DNA of 50,850 nucleotides from a bacterium (GTDB lineage Bacteria; Bacteroidota; Bacteroidia; Bacteroidales; Muribaculaceae). Where the stretch lies: assembly GCA_004561555.1 (NCBI GenBank), contig SFVH01000011.1, forward strand, positions 1 to 50,850. The letters run 5' to 3'. The translations under genes and the position numbers were made by a program. Under the pieces are notes generated by a model, which did not search any database, was not told where the DNA came from, and was given only the letters and a program-made list of their open reading frames with translations. Positions 8,356 through 16,236 of the stretch are shown piece by piece (position 1 is the first letter of the stretch; every line of letters starts with the position of its first letter).

Positions 8356-11016
8356 ATGAACAAAATTATCAAAAGTGTATTGGTTGCTCTGTTTGCCGCT
8401 GCTACAGCTACGGCATCAGCTGCATTACCACAATCAATCAAAGCCAAAGCATTTCACAATCCGTTTATGTCTGAGCGTGAAGCAGCTGAGGTAAAAGCCG
8501 GTAAGGCGATAGCAATGACGGCTATGGAAGCACCCGCAGCCGATTTTACTTGCAGTGTAGATGGAGCTTGGGGAATGCTTGAAGGTCCCGACGGCTCCAC
8601 TTGGTATTTCACTCAGACTTTCACCATGAGTGAGAGCAACCCTTATTTTTATGCTTCTTCGGATGTGAAAATCTTCAACGACAAGCATGAAGAAGTGGCT
8701 ACCCTAAACATTCCCGCCACCGAGGGCGAGAAATGCAATCAAATTCAACCCTTCGGTATGGTTACAAAAAAACTCTTCGACCGCGACGAAAAGACGTGGG
8801 AAGTGATGATTCTCATGCACTCCATCAACGCCGACTATCAGCAGGTATACAAAGAGTTGGTGTATAACAACAACGGGGAGCTGGTGTGCACCTACGACTA
8901 TGAAAACGCAATGTTTTTTGACAATTCGGAAGGCTGGGACACTTTTCAACGCGTTGTGTTCTTTAAGGAAGAAGACGGCAATGTGGTGTTTGATTTCTAT
9001 CGCCCGGGGGGCTGGCAAGACACCAAAGCGGTTCTCTGCAACACTATCAAAGTGCCTGCCAACCTGGTGACTTACGTACAAGGTTCTATCTTTTCGATGC
9101 AAGTAGTGGATAATGAGCCGTATTTTACTCTGCCCCACTATGAGAAAGAATATTTTGAGCCGGGCACGGAGATGTCGGAAACTCCTACGGTGAATGCCGA
9201 CAACAATTTTGTGGTAGACATCTACTCTAAGGATTGCGAACTCCTTCGCTCTATCAAAATGCCTGTAGAAATAGAAACCGGTGCGCTCTACACCTTCCAC
9301 GCCTTCGGCTTTTTCGCTCAAGGGCTGAATATGACAAAGGGTTTCTTCTCCGGCGACGACAAAATGAATTATGTCATCACTACCGCCAACTATATCTCAA
9401 GCACCGACAGCGACCTCTACTCGTTTCATGTCTACAACGACGAGTCGCAACGGGTGAAGACCATCCAAACAATGGTGGACAACTGGTATTACCTCAACGA
9501 TATTGACAACCACGAGGCGCAAATGGCATTCCTCGTAGGAGTTGACGGCGAAAATGCCCATTTTGAGATGCTCGACCTTCCGTCGTGCAAACAAGCAGCT
9601 TATTTCCCGGCGTTGGTCAATGGCGACCGTATGTCGGAATACTTCAATCGCTATGCAAAAGACGACACCTACCAATATGTGTTTGTTGTGGGTAATGCCG
9701 ATGCCGACGACAATGGCAATGTTATTACCAAAATCGGTTGGTATAACATCGACACCTCGCTCGACCACCATGTGAAATTCAACCTCGGTCCGAACTGCGA
9801 ACTTTTCTCGGCACTTCTCAACGAAACTACCCTCGACCCTTACACATTTAACACAGATGACGCCCACGACTACCTCTTCCTCGCCAAAATCAAAGACCCG
9901 TCGACCGGCAAGTCGAAGAGCCATCTTTATGTGGGAGGAGAAGACGGCACCATCTATCACGAATGGCAACCCAATGAAACCGGAGAGCCGGGAATGATTT
10001 CAGTGTTTGACAACATCCTGTTTGTGGCTTACTACGACCAAGTTGCCGGCATCTACACGCTCAACTTCCACGACCTTCCCCTCGACAAATTCTCAGCCGG
10101 AGGCGATGGCACTGCCGAAAATCCCTACAAGGTATCGACCATCGGCGACCTCGCCCTTATGGAAATATATCCCAACGCTTCGTTTGAACTTGTTAACGAT
10201 TTGGATTTCGCCGGGCAATCTTGGACTCCCGTGAATTTTGCAGGCACTCTCGACGGCAACAATCACGCCATCCACAACTTAGTGATAGAAAACGACGGCT
10301 CCGGAGCTTACGGCTTGATTAGCGCAGCCACAGCTGTCGACACCACTCATCCGGTGGTAGTGAAAAATCTCATCTTCACCTCTCCCAAAATTGCCCTCGA
10401 CGGCAACTGCTATGCTGCTGGCGTAGTTGCGGCAACAGCCGCTTGCATCAACATCGACAACGTGCAAGTGTTTGACGCTGAAATCACCGGCAACAACGGT
10501 TCTATGATTGGAGGTCTTGTGGGACAAGCCACCTACTTCAGCAAAATCAGCAATTCTTATGTTGACAACTTTAATTTCAACACTCCCGGAAGTAGCAAAG
10601 TGGGCGGTATCGTCGGCGATATCCGCACATCTACTGAAGTGGTGAATTGCGCCGCTGTGGGCGAAATCACTGCCGGTAGCGCCGTGGGTGGTCTTATCGG
10701 TGCCACTGATGCCAACTGCACCATCTCCAACTGCTTGGTTGATGTAACATCTACGGCAAAATCCATCGTTGGAGGTCTCATCGGCTCTTTAGGAAGAAGT
10801 AAAGTGACAAAATGCTACACTATGGGTGAAATCACCGCCACCGAGCCGGACCAATGGAGCGGCGCTTACGGTGCCGGCGGATTGTTTGGCGAAATAACCA
10901 CCGACTGGTCAGGTAGCACCACTATCATCGGCCCAACAATGCTGTCGGTGTTCACCGCATTGCCGGCATCACCATCTTCGACGAACAATGGGAAGCCGGC
11001 GAAACTCCTTGGGTAG
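8356..11016 (+). CDS. GLUG-repeat secreted protein, N-terminal part (frameshifted)
   Basis: An 886-residue open frame: a signal peptide (MNKIIKSVLVALFAAATATASA), a long beta-rich region without a recognised domain (about 23-575), then a GLUG/adhesin-like repeat region (about 580-860). The latter begins GDGTAENPYKVSTIGDL, and repeats of the type GGLVGQAT, GGIVGDI, GGLIGAT and GGLIGSL recur. The last 30 or so residues do not belong to the protein: near 10932 the reading frame shifts, and the +2 frame continues with AVGVHRIAGITIFDEQWEAG into the open frame at 11025. The intact product would be about 1,119 residues, secreted and probably surface-attached through a T9SS-like tail. No enzyme motif was seen; adhesion or glycan binding is a guess. 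Confidence 0.85.
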   Translation: MNKIIKSVLVALFAAATATASAALPQSIKAKAFHNPFMSEREAAEVKAGKAIAMTAMEAPAADFTCSVDGAWGMLEGPDGSTWYFTQTFTMSESNPYFYASSDVKIFNDKHEEVATLNIPATEGEKCNQIQPFGMVTKKLFDRDEKTWEVMILMHSINADYQQVYKELVYNNNGELVCTYDYENAMFFDNSEGWDTFQRVVFFKEEDGNVVFDFYRPGGWQDTKAVLCNTIKVPANLVTYVQGSIFSMQVVDNEPYFTLPHYEKEYFEPGTEMSETPTVNADNNFVVDIYSKDCELLRSIKMPVEIETGALYTFHAFGFFAQGLNMTKGFFSGDDKMNYVITTANYISSTDSDLYSFHVYNDESQRVKTIQTMVDNWYYLNDIDNHEAQMAFLVGVDGENAHFEMLDLPSCKQAAYFPALVNGDRMSEYFNRYAKDDTYQYVFVVGNADADDNGNVITKIGWYNIDTSLDHHVKFNLGPNCELFSALLNETTLDPYTFNTDDAHDYLFLAKIKDPSTGKSKSHLYVGGEDGTIYHEWQPNETGEPGMISVFDNILFVAYYDQVAGIYTLNFHDLPLDKFSAGGDGTAENPYKVSTIGDLALMEIYPNASFELVNDLDFAGQSWTPVNFAGTLDGNNHAIHNLVIENDGSGAYGLISAATAVDTTHPVVVKNLIFTSPKIALDGNCYAAGVVAATAACINIDNVQVFDAEITGNNGSMIGGLVGQATYFSKISNSYVDNFNFNTPGSSKVGGIVGDIRTSTEVVNCAAVGEITAGSAVGGLIGATDANCTISNCLVDVTSTAKSIVGGLIGSLGRSKVTKCYTMGEITATEPDQWSGAYGAGGLFGEITTDWSGSTTIIGPTMLSVFTALPASPSSTNNGKPAKLLG

Positions 11017-11024
11017 AAAAGGGT

Positions 11025-11714
11025 TTGAAAAACAACTATGCATTCAACACCCTCTCTCTCCACGGCGTAGAAGCAGGCGAAACCACAGTGGAAGGTCTTG
11101 ATGTGGACGACAAAGCTACCGACAAAGCATTCTTTGAAGGCCTCGGCTTCGTCTACGGCACCACTGCCGACGCTCCTTGGGTAGACTTTATGATGCCTTA
11201 CCTCTACTTTATGGAAGGCGTGAAGTCGATTGCATTCAGCCAAACCACAGTTTGCCTCGACCTCAACGAGTCGATAAATATGTCTGCCAAAGTTTACGGA
11301 TTGTTCAGCGCTGACAACCCTGCCACCTTCACTTCAAACAATCCCGAAGCGGTAGAAATAAGCAATGTGACATATGATGACTTTGACGAATCATATACAT
11401 TCACCATTACCCGTAAGGCTTACGGCGAAGCTGTAATCACCGCCACTGCCGGAAATCTCACCGCCACCTGCACCGTTATCAACCCTGCCGGCGCAGTGAG
11501 CATCCTCAAAGCCGACAATGCACTCCGCATCGTTTGCTCGGGCAATGTGGTGAAAGCCCAAGGCGCACGCTCTATCAATGTTTACAATATGCAAGGCGTT
11601 CTCGTGGCTAATGCTCAAGCTGAAGAAGTGACCGTTGACGCTCACGGCTTACTCATGGCTGTAGCTACCGACGCTTACGGCAACCGCAAGGTAGCTAAGA
11701 TTTTCGTAAGATAG
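11025..11714 (+). CDS. C-terminal part of the GLUG-repeat protein (Big2-like plus sorting tail)
   Basis: This 229-residue frame is the end of the preceding gene, not an independent gene. Its reading frame is open upstream of the ATG and continues the GLUG protein's sequence, and it has no signal peptide. It contains a bacterial Ig-like (Big2) module (about residues 75-155: IAFSQTTVCLDLNESI through GNLTATCTVINP). The C-terminal tail SINVYNMQGVLVANAQ to NRKVAKIFVR resembles a T9SS type A sorting domain. Loss of this tail from the truncated product would be expected to block secretion or surface attachment. The cause could be a true mutation or a sequencing error at the CCC run at 10932-10934. 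Confidence 0.75.
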   Translation: MKNNYAFNTLSLHGVEAGETTVEGLDVDDKATDKAFFEGLGFVYGTTADAPWVDFMMPYLYFMEGVKSIAFSQTTVCLDLNESINMSAKVYGLFSADNPATFTSNNPEAVEISNVTYDDFDESYTFTITRKAYGEAVITATAGNLTATCTVINPAGAVSILKADNALRIVCSGNVVKAQGARSINVYNMQGVLVANAQAEEVTVDAHGLLMAVATDAYGNRKVAKIFVR

Positions 11715-11743
11715 TCGGAATCGACCGATTAGTATTATTTAAG

Positions 11744-11787
11744 TTGTCCGCACCGAAAGTTACGCTGAAAACTTTTGGTGCGGACAA
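11744..11787 (+). terminator. strong hairpin terminator
   Basis: An 18-bp stem: left arm TTGTCCGCACCGAAAGTT (11744-11761), right arm AACTTTTGGTGCGGACAA (11770-11787), with one G-T wobble and an 8-nt loop. It lies 30 bp after the stop of the GLUG gene. Only a weak T-rich stretch (TTCGTTT) follows. The right arm contains the TTTG used as -33 element of the next promoter. Confidence 0.75.
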
Positions 11788-11805
11788 TTCGTTTACTTAT
11801 ATTTG
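11774..11805 (+). promoter_or_regulatory. promoter of the nucleoside kinase gene
   Basis: A -33 TTTG (11774-11777), 20 bp spacing, and -7 TATATTTG (11798-11805), all matching the Bacteroidetes consensus. The start codon at 11827 would follow a leader of only about 15 nt. Confidence 0.75.
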
Positions 11806-11826
11806 CATTACACAAATCGCAAAACA

Positions 11827-13503
11827 ATGAAAGATACTATTCAAATTTTTTGTGAAAACCTCGGTAAATATGTCAACGTTGCCGGAGGCGAAACCCTCTT
11901 GGAAGTTTATCTACGACTAAAAGACGAAATAAAAATACATCCGCTGTGCGCCCACGTCAATAACAAAACCGAAGGATTGGGCTATCCGCTATTCGGTCCG
12001 AAGACGATCCGTTTTATTGACGAAACCAACCCCTCGGCACAGCGCATGTATGTGCGCTCGCTTTGTATGGTGCTCGCCAAAGCAATCCACGACCTTTATC
12101 CCGAAGAACGACTGCGCATATGTCACTCCGTAGCCAACGGATACTACTGCACCCTCACCCCCGGCAACCGGCCGGATGAGGAGAAGGTGGCAAAAATCTT
12201 CTCACGCATGAAGGAAATTGCAGCTACCGACATCCCGTTTGTTCGCCACACCAAGCTAACAACCGATGTGGTGGAAGTGTTTCGCCAAGTCGGGCTCACC
12301 GACAAAGTGAAACTCCTCGAGACGATTGATGACATCTACACTGTCTACTACACCCTCGACGACTATCCCGACAGCTTCTATGGCGACTTGGTACCGTCGA
12401 CAGCTTACGTCAATGTGTTTGACTTACAATCTTATAAGGACGGGATGCTCCTGTTGCCGCCCGACTTCTTAGGCGACTTGACACAACCGCGCCAAATGAC
12501 CCGACAAGAAAAGCTTTTCGGCGCGTTTACCGACTACACACGCTTCAACGACATCGTGGGGATTGGAAATGTAGGGGTGCTCAACAAAGGCATGACCAAC
12601 AAGACCAACGTGGGAATGCTTATCGCCGTTGCCGAAACGCTCCACGACAAAGCCATAGGTAGAATAGCCGACGAGATTACCAACCGCTTCCACAACGGAG
12701 GCGCGCGAGTGGTTCTTGTGGCAGGGCCTTCATCCTCGGGCAAAACCACCACTACCAAACGACTGAGCATCCATCTGTTGGCAAACCTTATACGCCCGCA
12801 AATGATTTCGCTCGACAACTATTTTGTCGACCGCGAGCACACCCCGCGTGACGCCTCCGGCGACTACGACTATGAGTCGCTTTATGCCCTCGACATTGAG
12901 CAGTTTAACAAAGACCTTACAGCACTTCTCGCCGGCGAAGAAGTGGCAATGCCCACCTACGATTTCGCCACCGGCAAGCGCATATATAAGGGCGATACCC
13001 TTCGCCTCGACAACAACTCCATTCTCCTGATGGAAGGCATCCACGGCTTAAATCCCGAGCTCACCAAGTCAATCCCCGACCGCCAGAAGTTTAAAGTCTA
13101 TGTGTCGGCACTCACCACCATCAATATTGACGACCACAACTGGGTGCCCACCACCGACAATCGTCTTCTGCGACGCATCATTCGTGACTACAAATATCGC
13201 GGTGCCTCCGCCCTCGACACCATCCGCCGTTGGCCTTCGGTGCGTCGCGGCGAAGAAAAGTGGATTTTCCCTTATCAAGAAAACGCCGACGCGATGTTCA
13301 ACTCATCGTTGCTTTTTGAGCTTGGAGTGATGAAAGACTTTGCCGTGCCTATTCTCAAAAAAGTGCCCCACAATGTGCCGGAATATGCCGAAGCCCACCG
13401 TCTGCTTAGCTTCTTAAGCTATTTCCGAGAAATACCGGGCGAGAAAATACCGTCGACAAGTCTGCTCCGCGAATTTCTTGGGGGCAGCAGTTTCAAATAC
13501 TAA
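11827..13503 (+). CDS. TGS-domain nucleoside (uridine-like) kinase
   Basis: About 558 residues. Domains: an N-terminal TGS-like ubiquitin fold (about 1-65), a ThrRS-like second additional domain (about 75-235, with CHSVANGYYC), and a C-terminal phosphoribulokinase/uridine kinase P-loop domain. The P-loop is VLVAGPSSSGKTTTTKRL (about 295-312), followed by SLDNYFVDR and LLMEGIHGLNP. This three-part architecture is a well-known Bacteroidetes and Firmicutes protein annotated as nucleoside kinase; it probably phosphorylates uridine or cytidine in salvage, though some members may act on other alcohols. I chose ATG 11827 because the longer reading needs a TTG that lies inside the -7 box. Confidence 0.9.
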   Translation: MKDTIQIFCENLGKYVNVAGGETLLEVYLRLKDEIKIHPLCAHVNNKTEGLGYPLFGPKTIRFIDETNPSAQRMYVRSLCMVLAKAIHDLYPEERLRICHSVANGYYCTLTPGNRPDEEKVAKIFSRMKEIAATDIPFVRHTKLTTDVVEVFRQVGLTDKVKLLETIDDIYTVYYTLDDYPDSFYGDLVPSTAYVNVFDLQSYKDGMLLLPPDFLGDLTQPRQMTRQEKLFGAFTDYTRFNDIVGIGNVGVLNKGMTNKTNVGMLIAVAETLHDKAIGRIADEITNRFHNGGARVVLVAGPSSSGKTTTTKRLSIHLLANLIRPQMISLDNYFVDREHTPRDASGDYDYESLYALDIEQFNKDLTALLAGEEVAMPTYDFATGKRIYKGDTLRLDNNSILLMEGIHGLNPELTKSIPDRQKFKVYVSALTTINIDDHNWVPTTDNRLLRRIIRDYKYRGASALDTIRRWPSVRRGEEKWIFPYQENADAMFNSSLLFELGVMKDFAVPILKKVPHNVPEYAEAHRLLSFLSYFREIPGEKIPSTSLLREFLGGSSFKY

Positions 13504-13579
13504 AAATCCAATAGTAGCTTTTAGAGAAAATCACAGGAATTTTGTTATGGGAATGTTACGGAAATGTTAAGATTTTAAC

Positions 13580-13587
13580 TATCTTTG
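13580..13587 (+). promoter_or_regulatory. -7 box before the Na/Pi cotransporter gene
   Basis: TATCTTTG matches TAnnTTTG and lies 29 bp before the ATG at 13617. No clear TTTG occurs at the -33 spacing. Confidence 0.55.
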
Positions 13588-13616
13588 CACGATATAAAAC
13601 ATAGACAACCAAAACA

Positions 13617-15335
13617 ATGGCTGATTACGGGTTCCTTAATTTACTTTCGCTCATTGGAGCAGTAGGTTTGTTCCTCTACGGAATGAAAATTATGAGTGAA
13701 GGCTTGCAAAAAGCTGCAGGCGACAGAATGCGTAGCATCCTGTCGGCAATGACAAAAAATCGCTTTGCAGGTCTGTTCACAGGTATTTTTATCACGGCAT
13801 TAATCCAATCATCGTCGGCATCGACAGTAATGGTGGTGAGCTTTGTGAATGCGGGATTAATGTCGCTCGCTGACTCTATGGCAGTGATTATGGGCGCCAA
13901 TGTGGGTACCACATTCACCGCATGGATTATCTCTATCTTTGGCGGACAAATGGATGTGGACGTTCTCATCCTCCCTCTCATCGGTCTTGCCACTCCATTT
14001 TTATTCTCAAAAAAGAGCACATACAAGTCGATTGCGGAGTTTCTTATCGGCTTTGCTTTTTTATTTTTAGGCTTGCAATTTATCAGCGACAATGTGCCGC
14101 AACTCGACGCCGACACTACGGCATTCTTGCGAAACTATGCCGACATGGGCTTCCTCTCGGTGTGTATCTTCTTGCTCGCCGGCATTGTGATTACGATGAT
14201 AATCCAGTCGTCGGCTGCCGCATTTGCTATCGTGATGATTATGACTATGAAGGGATGGATATCCTTCGAAATGGGTTGTGCGATGGTGTTAGGCAGCAAT
14301 ATTGGCACGACAATAACCCCTATTCTCGCATCTTTAGGAGCTAATGCCGCAGCAAAAAAGGCAGCGTTAGGCCATTTGCTTTTCAACTGCTTCGGCACTA
14401 TTTGGGCTTTGGCTTTTATCTATCCGTTAGTGTCGCTGGTGGGCGTTATCTCTCAAGATATAGGTCCCGGCAACCCCATAAACACTGTGGGCAACGCAGC
14501 CGCTATTACCTTCGGTCTTTCGGTGTTTCACACCATCTTCAACATCATCAACGTGCTGATAATGATATGGTTTACGAAGACATTCGTGAAGATTTGCAAC
14601 TTCTTTATCAAGCCCAAGAAAAAAGACGACGAAGAGTTTCAACTCAAATATATCTCTCGCGGTATGCTTAACGCCGCCGAGCTCAACATAGCTCAAGCAC
14701 AACAAGAAGTCATCGTCTATGCTGAGCGTGTAGACCGTATGTTTGGGATGGTGAAAGCTCTCGAACACACCAAGCCCAACACCGAAGAATTCAACAAACT
14801 CTTCTCCCGCATCGAGAAATATGAAGAGATTTCTGACCGCATGGAGATTGAGATTGCAAAGTTTCTTAACAATGTGGTCGACGGACGATTAAGTTTTGAA
14901 AGTAAGATGCGTATATCTTCGATGCTCAACATCGTGAGCGAAATCGAAAGTATCGCTGACAGCTGCTATAACCTCGCTCGCACAATGGTGCGCAAACACG
15001 ACGCATCGGTGGTGTTCTCCGACAATGTTGCCGACAATGTTGACAATATGTTTAATCTGGTAAGTGAAGCATTGGACAATATGCTACTGGTGCTCCGCGA
15101 CATGGAAAATGCCAACGAAAAAGAGATTATGGCATCCTACAACAAAGAGCGAGAAATCAACAACTATCGCAACGCTTTACGGGCTGAAAACGTCGACAAC
15201 ATCAACCACAAGCTATATCCTTATGAAGAAGGCATCTACTACATGGACACCATCTGCGAAAGCGAGAAGCTCTGCGACTATATCGTAAACGTGATTGATG
15301 CCGTCAAGACGCAGACTCCTTATGCCGACAATTAA
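13617..15335 (+). CDS. Na/Pi cotransporter family protein with PhoU-like C-terminus
   Basis: A 572-residue protein. The membrane half (about 1-330) carries the inverted-repeat signature of NptA/NaPi-II transporters: LIQSSSASTVMVV near residue 62 and MIIQSSAAAFAIVM near 195, each followed by GxNVGTT/GSNIGTT (MGANVGTTFTAW, LGSNIGTTITPI). The C-terminal half (about 345-565) is helical and PhoU-like, as in many bacterial members. It takes up phosphate with sodium across the inner membrane; some homologues may instead efflux phosphate. The rubrerythrin gene follows 33 bp downstream on the same strand, with no promoter visible between them. Confidence 0.93.
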   Translation: MADYGFLNLLSLIGAVGLFLYGMKIMSEGLQKAAGDRMRSILSAMTKNRFAGLFTGIFITALIQSSSASTVMVVSFVNAGLMSLADSMAVIMGANVGTTFTAWIISIFGGQMDVDVLILPLIGLATPFLFSKKSTYKSIAEFLIGFAFLFLGLQFISDNVPQLDADTTAFLRNYADMGFLSVCIFLLAGIVITMIIQSSAAAFAIVMIMTMKGWISFEMGCAMVLGSNIGTTITPILASLGANAAAKKAALGHLLFNCFGTIWALAFIYPLVSLVGVISQDIGPGNPINTVGNAAAITFGLSVFHTIFNIINVLIMIWFTKTFVKICNFFIKPKKKDDEEFQLKYISRGMLNAAELNIAQAQQEVIVYAERVDRMFGMVKALEHTKPNTEEFNKLFSRIEKYEEISDRMEIEIAKFLNNVVDGRLSFESKMRISSMLNIVSEIESIADSCYNLARTMVRKHDASVVFSDNVADNVDNMFNLVSEALDNMLLVLRDMENANEKEIMASYNKEREINNYRNALRAENVDNINHKLYPYEEGIYYMDTICESEKLCDYIVNVIDAVKTQTPYADN

Positions 15336-15368
15336 TCTCTAAATTAACAACTAATATTCAGAATCGTT

Positions 15369-15911
15369 ATGAAAAATCTCAAAGGTACAAAAACCGAAGC
15401 CAATCTTCGCACAGCTTTCGCCGGCGAATCGGAGGCTACAAACAAGTACACATACTACGCCTCTAAAGCTAAAAAAGACGGATATGTGCAAATCGCTGAC
15501 CTCTTTATGGAAACGGCAGGCAACGAAAGAGAGCATGCCAAATTGTGGTTTAAACTGCTCCACGACGGCGCAGTGCCCGACACAATGACCAACCTCGCTG
15601 ATGCCGCTGCCGGCGAAAACTACGAGTGGACAGATATGTATGCCACCTTCGCTAAAGAAGCGCGCGAAGAAGGGTTTGAGCAAATTGCAAATATGTTTGA
15701 AGGCGTGGCTGCCATCGAAAAGCGACACGAAGAACGCTACCGCAAGCTCTTGAAAAACATCGAAGACAAGGTGGTGTTCTCTCGCGACGGCGATTGCATC
15801 TGGCAATGCCTCAACTGCGGTCACATCCACATCGGCAAAGAAGCTCCAAAAGTATGCCCCGTTTGCGCTCATCCGCAAGCCTACTTTGCTTTTGCTGCCG
15901 ACAACTACTAA
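15369..15911 (+). CDS. rbr: rubrerythrin
   Basis: A 180-residue protein with the two rubrerythrin parts. The N-terminal ferritin-like diiron domain has ligand motifs FAGESEATNKY, GNEREHAKLW and AAIEKRHEERY. The C-terminal rubredoxin domain has CLNCGH and CPVCAHPQAYF, the four cysteines that bind the Fe(SCys)4 centre. Rubrerythrin reduces hydrogen peroxide to water in anaerobes and protects against transient oxygen. Its length is close to the usual 190 residues. It is followed by a strong terminator and may share the transporter's transcript. Confidence 0.96.
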   Translation: MKNLKGTKTEANLRTAFAGESEATNKYTYYASKAKKDGYVQIADLFMETAGNEREHAKLWFKLLHDGAVPDTMTNLADAAAGENYEWTDMYATFAKEAREEGFEQIANMFEGVAAIEKRHEERYRKLLKNIEDKVVFSRDGDCIWQCLNCGHIHIGKEAPKVCPVCAHPQAYFAFAADNY

Positions 15912-15935
15912 GTGGCTAATTGCAACCACCTACAC

Positions 15936-15977
15936 ACTACAGGCTGTCTTCTTTCAGAGTCAGCCTGTAGTTTTTTT
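15936..15977 (+). terminator. Rho-independent terminator of rubrerythrin
   Basis: Arms CTACAGGCTG (15937-15946) and CAGCCTGTAG (15961-15970) pair perfectly, extended by A15936-T15971, with a 14-nt loop. Seven Ts follow (15971-15977). Confidence 0.9.
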
Positions 15978-16015
15978 GAAGACTTACAGACAACCTCTGT
16001 TGCCGAGTATTTTCA

Positions 16016-16045
16016 TTGTTATAATACAAAATTTTTTTATCTTTG
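16016..16045 (+). promoter_or_regulatory. promoter of the secreted hydrolase gene
   Basis: A -7 box TATCTTTG (16038-16045) with TTG (16016-16018) 19 bp upstream. Transcription would begin near 16052, leaving an unusually long leader for this window (about 180 nt). Confidence 0.65.
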
Positions 16046-16092
16046 CAAAAAGACTCTCTTATTAAAAAAGTAAGCATACGGTAAATCACATA

Positions 16093-16236
16093 TTGCGGTT
16101 CTTAATTGATAGCGCATACTTTGCCGATATTTTTACAACCACTTTTTTAGACGGGCAGATTTACTCTCATGAACAGGTAACTCGTTCCGCTATTCAGGAG
16201 CGTATTAATACAAAAACAATCACTATTTGCCAATGA
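16093..16236 (+). CDS. possible 47-codon leader ORF coupled to the hydrolase
   Basis: An open frame beginning with TTG (LRFLIDSAYFADIF...) and ending QERINTKTITICQ. Its TGA (16234-16236) overlaps the hydrolase ATG (16233-16235) as ATGA, the usual geometry of translational coupling. The frame is open from 16066 but has no ATG or GTG. I do not recognise the peptide; it may be a leader peptide, a gene remnant or chance. Confidence 0.25.
   Translation: MRFLIDSAYFADIFTTTFLDGQIYSHEQVTRSAIQERINTKTITICQ

Larger units (their letters stand above)
15912..16232 (+). other. intergenic region with terminator, promoter and possible leader ORF
   Basis: These 321 bases contain the rubrerythrin terminator (15936-15977), a promoter (16016-16045) and a leader of about 180 nt before the hydrolase gene. 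The leader holds an open frame with no ATG (16066-16236) that ends by overlapping the hydrolase start codon. No other gene-like signal was seen. Confidence 0.7.

Noticed and set aside
9397..9969. 190-codon minus-strand frame inside the GLUG protein gene
   Set aside because: Antisense to the coding strand that shows signal peptide and repeats; Val/His-rich shadow.
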